Assembly (NCBI RefSeq): GCF_010389155.1
Contig: NC_057767.1
Location: 2,232,001 to 2,296,000, forward strand
DNA: 64,000 nucleotides
Direction: 5' to 3'
Source of the DNA: Erigeron canadensis
Lineage: Eukaryota; Streptophyta; Magnoliopsida; Asterales; Asteraceae
The notes beneath the pieces are model-generated. The model saw nothing but the letters and a program-made list of their open reading frames with translations. It was not told where the DNA came from and searched no databases. The translations under genes were made by a program, and so were the position numbers. The first letter of the stretch is position 1. Each line of letters begins with the position of its first letter. This document shows, in pieces, positions 1 to 10,900 of this stretch.

Positions 1-687
1 TTGGGTCTCATGGGCTCCCACATGGAGTACCATTAGGTGTAAATCAACTTTATCTAATTATTTACTGTTATTTTTAAAAAAGGGAAGAAAAAAAAATCAA
101 AAACGTAATCGGTCCCGATAATTTTTTTGGTTTTAATCAAAAACCTAATCGACCGACCGACCGACCGACCATGGAACATAAGGGTGGTTGCAAATCATCA
201 TCAGAAGAAGAGGAAGAGGAGGAGCCGAGGTTTGGTTTTTGTTGTCCGGGCGGTGTGGCTGCGTTTCTGAATCCGAGATGTTTCTATGAATCTGTAGTCC
301 TCTGTAGGAATTTGGAAATCATAGATGGGGATTATTATTATCATTGTGTGGCGGATTTCAGGTTTTGTCTTGGCTCAATCGGGATCTTTTCAGGTTTTGT
401 CTTTTCTTATTTATATGTATGTTTGTCTTGGTGGTTTCCCACTACTTGTTCGACTTAGGTAGAAGTTTGCTACTTTTATGTTGTTTAATATGCCCAATAT
501 GGTTGCTTTCGTATTGGTATTTGTATTGTCAAACATGTTTCTAAGATATCGGTAGGATGCATGATTGATAAACGTTTGACCCGCATAGTAGTCGGACACA
601 GCGGACAGGTATTTCTGCTTTTCAGATTCTTGGCAAACAGATATGATTTCCTAAACATTTCTCATTTTCCGTCTTGCACTCCTTTGT
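1..687. other. Non-genic stretch with one weak ORF
   Basis: No recognisable gene. An ATG-initiated ORF of 95 codons (171-458) begins with a Glu-rich stretch but resembles no family I know. An 18-bp segment (attgtgtggcggatttca) occurs at 343-360 and again at 798-815, so part of this region is duplicated just upstream of the acidic gene. Whether 171-458 is a first exon of that gene cannot be decided from sequence alone. Confidence 0.3.
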
Positions 688-797
688 GGCCGGAGGTACC
701 TATGGAAGCAGTCTCTCTATCTTTGTGTAGAGGTAAGACTGTCTACAACTTACCTCCCCCAAACCCCGCGCAGGGATTGAATCCGGTTGTTGTTGTG
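688..797 (+). repeat. SINE-like 3' end with TTG tail
   Basis: The segment carries the pattern 'gcagtctctctatc...tagaggtaag...gtctac...cttacctcccc' and ends in a TTG-repeat tail (787-796). This resembles the 3' part of tRNA-derived SINEs described from asterid plants, which share this body and tail. The tRNA-like head with A and B boxes is not clearly present, so this is probably a 5'-truncated copy. The family assignment is from memory and unverified. Confidence 0.45.
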
Positions 798-850
798 ATT
801 GTGTGGCGGATTTCAAAGATATAGGCTATATTGGAAGATTGAATATCCGA

Positions 851-1076
851 ATGGACAGGGTTTTATTGGTTAATAAATATTGTGTGGGACGTTTCAACAT
901 CATGAAAGCCCATCAAGATGATGATGATGATGATGATGATGATGAGGATGATGATGAGGATGAGGATGAGGATGATGATGAGGATGATGATGAGGATGAT
1001 GATGAGAATGATGATGAGGATGAGGATGAGGATGAGGATGAGGATGAGGATGATGATGATGAGGATGAGGATGAGG

Positions 1077-1134
<58 letters not shown>

Positions 1135-1883
1135 GGATGAGGATGAGGATGATGAGGATGAGGATGAGGATGAGGATGAGGATGATGAGGAGGATGAATA
1201 TGAGGATGAGGATGAGGAGGATGATGATGACGACGAGGACGACGACGACGACGAGGACGAGGACGACGACGAGGACGACGAGGATGACGAGGACGACGAT
1301 GACGACGAGGACGATGATGAGGATCTGGGTCTCCTTGCAGCCAAGTTGAGAGAATTCGATTCCGAATTTCTCCAAGGTCTGACACCATGCGATCTTGTTC
1401 ACCTTCTCAGGGTACGCCCGCCCACCTCTTTTTTCCTTTTATTATATACCACATCACCTTATATATATATATATATATATATAGGGGATGGGAATATAAG
1501 GCTGTCGGGTATCTAAGTTTAGGTGTGGAACACTCACATATTGTTTTTTTAATCCATAAAAATCATGGGGCCCATGCATTTATTCATTAAAGAAGAAATA
1601 ATAAAATATTAGTATGTGAGGGGTTCCATACCTAAGCTTAGGTGCCGGACAGCCTTATATTCCCTTTTCCCTATATATATATATATATACTCCTTTTATA
1701 TATATATATATATACTCCTTTTATATTCCCATATATGTATCATCATCATCATCAGCTCCTTTATGAATATGTTTCTCGATCTTGTCATGTCAGGCTTCTT
1801 TCCGATTGAGGATCGTAAGCCTCATGAAGCTGGCGCTTAGGGCTATGCTTGATGGGGGATATCTTCAACATGGCTGCCGTTAA
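851..1883 (+). CDS. SKP1-like protein with giant acidic loop, possibly decayed
   Basis: SKP1 proteins bridge cullin-1 to F-box proteins in SCF ubiquitin ligases. Here the frame opens at ATG 851. A 'VNKYC' stretch lies where SKP1 has its 'VIEYC' helix, followed by 136 almost purely Asp/Glu codons (917-1324) in the position of the variable acidic loop. Then comes FDSEFLQGLTPCDLVHLLR, which lines up with the SKP1 segment before 'LAANYL'. A phase-0 intron (1412-1793, GT..AG) leads to a second exon, 1794-1883, reading SLMKLALRAML before TAA; this matches the SKP1 dimerisation helices. The usual C-terminal F-box-binding end (the GKTPEEIR region) is missing. The N-terminal BTB/POZ half may lie in undetected upstream exons. 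It could be a diverged family member or a pseudogene. Confidence 0.45.
917..1324 (+). repeat. GAT/GAG/GAC trinucleotide tract coding poly-Asp/Glu
   Basis: 408 bp of GAN codons. Most use GAT and GAG, but 1228-1315 switches to GAC-rich codons while the product stays Asp/Glu. The only visible non-acidic codons are one Asn and one Tyr. Antisense frames give only poly-Ser, poly-His or poly-Ile, which are artefacts. Confidence 0.9.
1484..1671. mobile_element. Foldback MITE in TA repeat, family 1
   Basis: The element starts GGGGATGGGAATATAAGG just after a TA microsatellite and ends CCTTATATTCCC before another. Its arms are inverted copies of about 60 bp, including the motif taagcttag. It lies entirely inside the proposed intron of the SKP1-like gene. 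Related copies are at 31778-31967 and, partly, 63617-63679. No coding capacity. Confidence 0.7.
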
Positions 1884-2429
1884 GGATCCCCATACCGCAT
1901 TGTACGTTGGACTTCCTTGGGTATTGAAAGCAATCAATGATGATACAGCCGTTTGTTATGTATCATGACATGTCCGATTGTTGTTGTTGTTCTTCTTCTT
2001 CTTCTAATAATCGTTTTTAATCTAGCATGGAACTAGGTGTATTGGAAGTATGTTTGTTTTGAAACTATGTATTTTGTATGTGTGTGTTTGTCAATCTCAT
2101 TTCTATCTCCTTCAAACACCTTTCATTGAAATTAATGTCAGTCGTTTACATCTCTTGTTCTTTTGTAAAAAATGCGTTGATCTTCATCTAGCCTTCCTGA
2201 TCATTTAATTCTGCATCATCATTGTCCTTTAATTCATTTTCCATGTAGCCTTCCATTCCTCATAAAGCTCTTAAACTCTAAGCTAATTAGTAGCCTGAGT
2301 TTAATACATCTCAAATTAATTTGTGGGTAAACCTCGACCCTTTGATCTGTTTTCCTTTTAGAGATTCTCTTTTTATAGTACATGATATATCTATGTATTC
2401 ATACTAATGAAGTTACAAACTTGTATTAA
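1884..2429. other. Spacer with no recognised feature
   Basis: AT-rich sequence between the SKP1-like gene and the ABCC relic. It contains a short CTT/TTG-rich stretch near 1980-2005. I see no gene or element here. Confidence 0.5.
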
Positions 2430-4447
2430 ATAAATGGATTGCTGAGTTGATTGCCAGTGCCGCTACAAACATGATGAAGCAAAAGTATGAAAGGTGTGTG
2501 CGCCTTTGCAAATATCTTCCTAGTAGTTACCAAACCAATTTTTTCTGTTACGTATTATTAATAGTTGTCTTTTGAAGACAATTGTATCTTGAAGTCTTTG
2601 TGATAAAGTTCTATATTAGGTTATAAGTCTACATTATGACATGTAATACTGTGACAGGGTTACAAGGACAGGAGAGCTATTGACAACCATTCAAACTTTG
2701 AAAATGTATGGTTGGGAGCTTATTTTTACTAGCTGGTTGATGAAAACATGATCCTTAGAAGTCAAATATTTGTCAGTAAGAATTACTCTCTACATTAAGG
2801 TATATTGATACAGATGGCATTTCAATTCATCGATATTTGAATAGCTAGATTAAGGTTATGTGCTACCTTTAACGGGTCAAACATTTAATACAAAAAATTA
2901 GCTCTAAAACTAAAAGAAAACTGTCAAATGAAAGCTTCTAATCACTTTTCTGGAAAGTTTAAAAATACTGAAACCTTTTTATTTATAAAAGAAGTGGACA
3001 AAAAGTGTTTTTAGTCAACCCCAAGGCCCAAACCAATTTTGTAAAAAAACTCCCGTTTTGACGGGAACATGCTTTGACACGATCCGTCCACCTTGCCACC
3101 CATAGTCGGAGCTTAGACTATATTTTGCGATCATGAAACTGCCTCACATCCTAATGCAATGAATCTTCATGTCTGACCTCTTTCCTTTAGACAAGGAAGT
3201 ACTTGGACTTTATGAAATGATGGGAAATCAATTTAACCTAGCAAGGGTATAATAAACAGTTAATTCAATACATGGAGTTCCTTGCGGTTTTTTCTTATTA
3301 GCATTTTGAAATTTTGTTGATTTTACCGTCGAATTTTGCAGGTTGTTACATGTCTTGCTCTATATAACAATTTTATACTCCCGATGAACTCATTCCCATG
3401 GGTCATTAATGGGTTGATAGACATGAGTTATGCATATGCTCTCTTGTCAACGAACAGCTTCAAGATAAAGTTTATTGGTTAACAGACAATGACTTTTGTT
3501 CTGTTAAAATTTATACGCAGGTAGTCATATTTACAAGACGACTGAGCAAGTTCCTCTCATGTCATGAGCATGAACCTCATGGATATTTTCATGAAAGATG
3601 TCTGTTATGCGTGGTCAAACTGTGACCAGGAAGTCAATGAGCCGATTCTGAATCATGTGAATCTTGTAATTCCAAAGGATTTTTTGGTTGCTGTTATTGG
3701 AGAGGTCAATTCTGTTCTTAGGAGTCTACCACTTCGTTTGCTCGTTTAAATTACTATGGACTAATATCTTGAGCTGGAAAATGAGAGGGCCTGGTGGGTT
3801 GGATAACGTATCAAAGTAAGTGGAGTTCTTTTGGCTGGATTGAGTGATTGACCATCAATCAAGCACATTTTTGTTCATTTTAATAGTGATCTCAATATCT
3901 GACCATTTTTTAGGAGGTTGTATGTATTAAAAAAGGGTCTCTTTTAACCCGTTTATCCCGTTCTAGATTCAGCTTTAGTTATTTTATTTCACCTATTTGA
4001 CATAGTTTATACTTTATAGCCCAAATCAACCCATTTACAAGACTGGGTCGACGTTGACACCTTTACTAGACTATTACTATTGATTACCATTTGGCTGTAC
4101 TCGATATCCTAATAATGACTTTTAGTCATACTCTTAAAAAGACACATGTAAGATAAATATTTTGCATGCTTGTTGTATATGGAGGATATCTAATAGCTTT
4201 ACACAATGAAATGCATGTTTTCAGGTTGGTTCAGGTAAATCATCCTTATTGAAGCTTATGGAGGGATCTATATATTCAAGTGGGTCTATGATAACTTCAC
4301 TAAATATGATGAGCGCATACTTTCTTTGAGTCATAGATTTATAACCTATATATTGACCTATCTTTGCTTGGATATGTAGATTCCCTGTATTCGCTCTGGC
4401 ACTATCCGTGATAATATCATATTTGGAAAGGATTATGGTCTGACAAG
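2430..4447 (+). pseudogene. ABCC (MRP)-type transporter relic, ABCC13-like
   Basis: Exon remnants follow the order expected of the first half of a plant ABCC transporter. They are 2430-2493 (WIAELIASAATNMMKQKYER), 2658-2775 (RTGELLTTIQTLKMYGWEL, transmembrane-domain loop), about 3186-3247 (MGNQFNLA), 3342-3420 (CLALYNN...NSFPWVINGLID), 3521-3704 (RRLSKFLSCHEHE, then the start of nucleotide-binding domain 1), 4225-4290 (VGSGKSSLLKLMEGSIYSSG, containing Walker A) and 4380-4447 (SGTIRDNIIFGKDYG). Splice-like AG and GT borders remain. Defects are an in-frame TGA at about 2748, a frame change inside 3521-3704, a missing Q-loop segment, and no signature or Walker B motif downstream. The match to ABCC13-like proteins is from memory. 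It cannot encode a working pump. Confidence 0.8.
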
Positions 4448-4996
4448 GTACTTCTCTCTAAGAATGAAGTCGAACAAACCTTTCAAAGATATTATTGATC
4501 AGAAGAGTTTGATCCCTAATCTTTTCAAGTGTACTCCATTCATTTGAGGTGTTGGGTAATGGATAGAAAGTGACAAACAAATACTTATCATATCAACGAC
4601 ACACAAGAAACAAGCAGGATGAGCGTAGCCATCAATTATATATGTCTAATAATATTAATAAAGCTATATTAGTGCTCAGCTTTTAGTCTTTCACCATATA
4701 TTTTCATTCAACTTTATTATAAGCCATATATAATTTAGTTGACTCGACCCTGTCTATCAATCGCACCACATGGAAATTGGAGGATAGGGCATATTAAAAT
4801 AAATAGATGTGTATATATATAGTCAAACCAATATTCATATGTAGTCCTTTTCCTTTACAAGATAAGATTGAATATGTCTATATATACATATACATCCAGT
4901 AATAATGAAATTGATCAATACAGTTAAATTTCTATATTAATTCTAAGATATATATAGTTACAAAAAATTGTACTCGTAATCGATATATAGATGATG
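4448..4996. other. Spacer; likely 3' flank of the esterase gene
   Basis: AT-rich sequence between the end of the ABCC relic and the stop codon of the minus-strand esterase gene. A minus-strand AATAAA occurs at 4712-4717 and could serve as a distant poly(A) signal. Nothing else recognised. Confidence 0.4.
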
Positions 4997-7503
4997 TTAT
5001 TGCAATTGAAACAAAGTCTTGAGATTGTAAGTTCCTGTGTTGGCTTTTTGGCTCCACATTTGAGAGGCCATTTCTTTGTAAGCTCTTTCAGTGAGATGAT
5101 AAGAGTCCCAAAACAGATAGTCTTTAGGATTTTCACACACTTTAAATTCTTTTACTGGCGGCCTCTTTCCTCCACAGCTGTATGTTCCTCTAAACCGCCC
5201 TGTCCCACAACAAGCCGTTTTCCCTTGCTTGTAACCTAAACATGCATAATTAATGTTAGTTGGCAACTAATTACTTACTTAGTTTCAACTAAATACATAT
5301 ATAGTTAACAAGTACTAGGTAGATAGCTAGAGATATAGAGATGATACATGCTATATGATTGCACGTTATTTTTACCGTATTTTGATGGATGTTTTAGTCT
5401 ATGCTGGAGGAAGCTATTGGCGTTGTATAGCGAATATTTGAAACCATGAAGATGCTTTGCTAATCCTTTGAGAGCCTCGCTGAATGCTTGGTTATGTAAT
5501 TTTGCAAGTAATGAAGCTGCTTTAATGCACCCACCAGAGTCACTTGGTGGATTCAGAATGATCCTGAGTCCGGGAATACAACCCAATGGGCCTAAATTGA
5601 GAAACCCGAATTTTCTGCCTCCTCTTTTGTGCAACTCCTGCATGTCAAAATCAGCAGCTAGTCTTGAAAACCAAATTCACAATTACTACTCCGTCGTCCT
5701 AATTAATTCTAAATATATTGTCATGTAACTAAGCTAGTGAATGCGCTTACTGTAATCGCGGTTGTTATATTCCCGATCACGATTTCTATGAGCTGATCAG
5801 ACTTGGTGGAGTTGAAATGGGTGGAATTGGTAATCAAGTAGGGGCTTATGTAATCGTTTGTTCCAATGCTAAACAAGTAGACAGCTTTTGACAATATCTT
5901 TCTGGCCTCAGTCTTGCCATATATCTTTCTCAACCGATTCTCTACCCTCTTATGATACCTTATTTGAGTTTGAAGACTGATTACCTGTTAATTAAAAAAG
6001 CACATGATGATGATCAGCAAGTACATTTAATTTATGCTGAACCTAGCCTTTAGGGAGTAGGGCCATTAAATAATTGTATATATAACATAAAATTTAGATA
6101 TCCAAGGTACAATTATTTTATGGATGTTAAGTGTAACCTTTAGATTGCGTTTAGCATTTTCCTTTTAACTAAATCTTATCTAGAATTCATACTCTCGCCT
6201 TTCATCAATCTTTTGAGTATAGCATAATGTTGTCGTAAATGTAAACTTGTTTCATAAAAATATATATGGATAAAGTTTAACGCTCATGATACTACCCTCA
6301 AATGTCATTTAATTTAATGATGTCATCTTAAATTTGACCAATGGTAACACGTACACCATATGATATGATCAAGCACTTAATTATACGGCATATATATCTT
6401 GATGATACCAAAAGTCATATTATAATGATTCGTCGTATGGATGATAACCTATATATCAACCTGGCTATAGGTTGTGGTAGGGGTGTAAACGATACGAGAC
6501 AATTCGTGAGCCACCCGAAATCGACTCGTAAATTATTCAAGATTGACTCGGTCTGAGCCAAACCGAGCTCGAGCTACTTGAGTAGATTTTTGAGTCAAGC
6601 TCGAGCCTCAAAATAACCTACTCGAAAAGCTCGCGAGCTTAATCGAATTTGTGCTTATTTACAATTTTATCCTTTAATATTATATGACTTTACATAATTA
6701 CTATCCTACATAGCCGAGCTTAATCGAGTCGAGCTTGAAATTGTCGAGCTTATAAGACTAATTTTGACTTAAAACTTAATTTAATACTTAATCGAGTCGA
6801 GCGGAGTCGAGCTTGAAAGTGTCGATACATAAGTTGAGCTCGAGTTCGAGTTTGAAAATTAAAGCTCGGTCGAGCTCGAGTCGAGTTTCAATCTTCGAGT
6901 TTTGTAGTTGAAACGGGCTCGAGCTTGACACTGTATCGGATCGACTCGGCTCGTTTACACTCTTGGGTTGTGGGTCTAATCACATGATGGATATTTTGTA
7001 TAAATTGTTTAGTTTTCCTAAGTTTTTCTTAGAAAACAAGAAAAAAGAGTTATGATAACTCGATCGAGACATAACATTAGAACATATGGTTTTTGTTGTA
7101 AAAATAATCATTTCTATTTATTATTTCTTTTGTTTTTTTTATTTAAATTTGAATTTGACATCTCTGGTAAGAATTTAACGATTTCACCGTTTCATTTGGA
7201 AAATGATCGATAATCTATTTTTCAAATGTGTATATATTAATTGGTTGACTTATTATAGATGTGAGACTCATCATTATGATTTGCAATTTTTTTTAACGAC
7301 AAATTTGGATAAGTGACAGACCACTGGAATATCATCGACTCTCAGGTTATCATACGATCATATCACCACTAGGTAACTCATTAAATATGAGAAAACACCC
7401 TATGTGAGGTTTGAACCCATGACCTTATGGTCACAAGGCTTTTAGCCCATCACCAAAAAATCACTAGGAAGCCATGGACTTTAAAACTTTAAAATAATGT
7501 CAG

Positions 7504-7537
<34 letters not shown>

Positions 7538-7934
7538 GGAAAAGGCTCAAGTAAAAACCATTTGAATTGGAAGAACCATGAAAACTTTTAAATTATAACT
7601 TGACGTTCATATGTGAATGGTGTATGTGAACAAATTTGTCACATATGAACATATCAAATTATAATAAAAATCACCTTTGTACATATGTGAATGGTTCTCA
7701 CATGAACCTCACCCTATATATATATATATATTATATATATATATAGGGATAGGTTAGGTAAAACATGCAGTACATATCTTAAGTAAAGCAGGGGGGGATT
7801 ATGTAAAATTCATGGGAGGTTATGTAAAATTCAAGGGGTATGTATATTTATCAAATTTAAAAGTTTAATTGATAACTATTTTTAAAGTGGCAACACCTAA
7901 GCTTAGATAAAGTCTACATTACGGATCATTTTCC

Positions 7935-7970
<36 letters not shown>

Positions 7971-10900
7971 TTGACTAATTAGAATAGTGAGATTGAGCAG
8001 AAAGATGTATGATTGACAAACTACATTGAATAATATACGTACACCATCCATTATTATTACTAAAAAGTTGAAACAATACATGTATAGCTTATAATAATAG
8101 GACCATTGATTAAATTGGCCTATATTGTTTTTAGTATTGGAGTTTAGCCTGAATTATGTCTTGGATGTATCTGCAACTTTCCTACCATTACATACCAATT
8201 TATCACATGCATTCATTCTATTTACCGAAAAAAATAATTTTATTTATAAGCAAAGTGTTTATCCTTAAAAGCAAGATCTACACTACTTTTCATTTTCTCA
8301 AAAAGTTAATAAAAAGTGTTTATTCATTTCTTTTATTATGCTATTTTTTTTATTCATTAAAAAAAAAACATTTCCATCTTATATACCTATGATACCACTA
8401 ATAAATAATTTACAATATAAATCGCCCAGCCCGTAAAAATTAATATACCTACACGTATCACCTCTTTTTACATCAATACTTTTACATTATAACTACACTG
8501 CCACCGTTACCACCACCACTACCCATTGCCGCTATCACCACACTGCCGCTTATACCACTATCTTCGTTGCACTGTGCGAGTATGTGTCTAGTTGCAACAA
8601 AAATGTGTCATGCAAATATTTATTTATCTATAGTATATTATAAAAGAAATAACACTTTATTTTTAAAAATGTTGAAAAATATATATCATTTTTACTTTAG
8701 TGCCTTTTAAAATATTTTCATCTACAGGGTGAAAACCGGTGGCTCGGACCCTGTCGATGAGGGTTTTTCTCATATCTAATGGTGCGAGTTTTTTGACCCT
8801 TTTTGCATACCTCGCCGTTCAAGTCTTAAGAAGAGTCTAGGATAGTATTATTTGTCGCTTATCCATGACTTTGTAATTGCAAGTGTACTATTTCTGACGC
8901 CATCTAGTGCTTTGCTAGATGACGTTATGTTTATTTTAATAATATATTGCCATTCTAAAAAAAATAAAAAAATAAAAAAATTTCATCTACATTACCTTCT
9001 TAACATAATGATTAAATTATATTCTTTATCTTGTAAAATATCTCCATTGACCTTTTACATCAATCATTTTAACATTAATTATCTACGCCACTCGACTACC
9101 ATCAACAGTCACCTTCACCACCGCATTACGACCATTGCCGTATTGCGCGGATAAAGTGTTAGTTTAGGTGAAAAGATTAATATGGTACGGAAAAAGAATC
9201 TCTAATTTAACATGTTATACTAAAGTTATATGTATAGGAAGCTTATTAACTAAATTAACAAGTTATAATTCCATTGATTAAATACAAGTATGATCTTTCC
9301 GGATCTGATTTCCTAAAATATAGACACGATTTGATTTGATTTGACTTTCCATCAATATTATAACTTCCCAAATAACTAGATGTTTCTCGACACTAATTAA
9401 GAGAAAATATTAAAATAGATTTAATACAAAAATTATAGTGTAACAATTTTAATATTAAATTATAGCCCTCGATTCAGATTTTATGCAGTTAAACTGTCTT
9501 ATCTTTGTGATCATTTTTAAATCTTTTGGCCATCTAAGAAAAGGAAAGGCAATGAGGCATAATATTAGTGTAACATCCCATATTGGTCGCGAAAAGAAAC
9601 AAAATCTTTCTTATAAGGGGCTGGATACCTTCCTATCAGATACGCTTTGAGAGAAGCAACATTGTGAGGTTGCGACCAAAGCGAAGAGCATCTAATATGA
9701 TGGCTTGGGCTGTTAAGACAGTGTTTTAAATAGCGGTACGTACCAGCCGGTATTACCCGGAATGCCGGATACCGGGTGGTACCCGAGTACAACTATCCCG
9801 GTATTTTGTCAAACATTTTCACTATTCAATACCGGCCGGTATTACCGGAATTGTAATACCAGTATTTTGATTATTTTTTTATGAAATTTTTTAAAAATTA
9901 TTTTATGATACTTTAATGTTATGTTTTGTTATTTGTAAACTTCAAAACTTATATTTTGTTATGAAATACCTATTTAGTATTATTTTTTAGTGAATTGTAC
10001 TTGTATTTGCAAAACCGTGCTGCTGAGACTAAAGCGGACTCAATATCTGATAGGTGGTTTGGGCTGTTAGAGAGATGGGAGTGGAAGCGGGGTGGGGTGT
10101 GGTGAAGGGCGGCCCCGCATGGGAACACCGCCGCCGGTGGTGTGGGGTGGGGAAAAGGGGAGCGGTTTTGGGGATGGAACACCGAAGAGAGAGAAATTCG
10201 TGGGGGGCCCATTGGATCTGAAACAACCAACCAGAAGCTGCCACATGGACATGGGACCTAGCTAACGGCTAGATGTTGTTACCGTTTTTTTTTTTTAATC
10301 TCACCCATCTTTCTTTTCACTATATATATCCAACACAATTTTTAAACAACATAACACAACACAAACTTCAAATCCAAAACCCTCCAATTTTATATAAAAA
10401 AAACACTTCTTCTTTATAAAAAATAAACACCCATTACCAATGGATCCAAAGAAAACCAAAAAAAATCCTTTCAACAAATCAAAATATCGCTTAAATGATC
10501 CACAAATGCATGCCAATTTTCATCCAAATCAATTCATGCCTCCACCAAATAATCCTCCTCCAAATCAATTTTATTCTCAATCATTTCAACCTCCTCCAAA
10601 TCAATATTCTCAACCTCTTCCAAATCAATCTTATTCTAATCCATCACCATATCAATTTTCTCAACCTTCAACTCCTCCGCTTATTATCCACAACCGGCGT
10701 CTCCACAAATGTTTGGCTACGGTTCAAGCCCATCTACGCAAACCAACGCCCAATTCTTAAACATGGATAGAATGAACGATTTTATTCCGATCGAGGAAGA
10801 TGTTCATCAAGATGACGAAGAAGTTGAAATTGTAGCGGAAACCCAACAAGACGATGTTCAAAAAGATGATGACGTGCAAGAAGTCCAAGATTGCGGGAAA

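Noticed and set aside
171..458. 95-codon ORF with a Glu-rich start
   Set aside because: It has a proper ATG but no recognisable domain and no secure splice link to the gene downstream.
863..1402. Long ORFs of poly-Ile, poly-His, poly-Ser and poly-Met across the GAT/GAG tract
   Set aside because: They are other-frame readings of the trinucleotide repeat; only the Asp/Glu frame continues into SKP1-like sequence.
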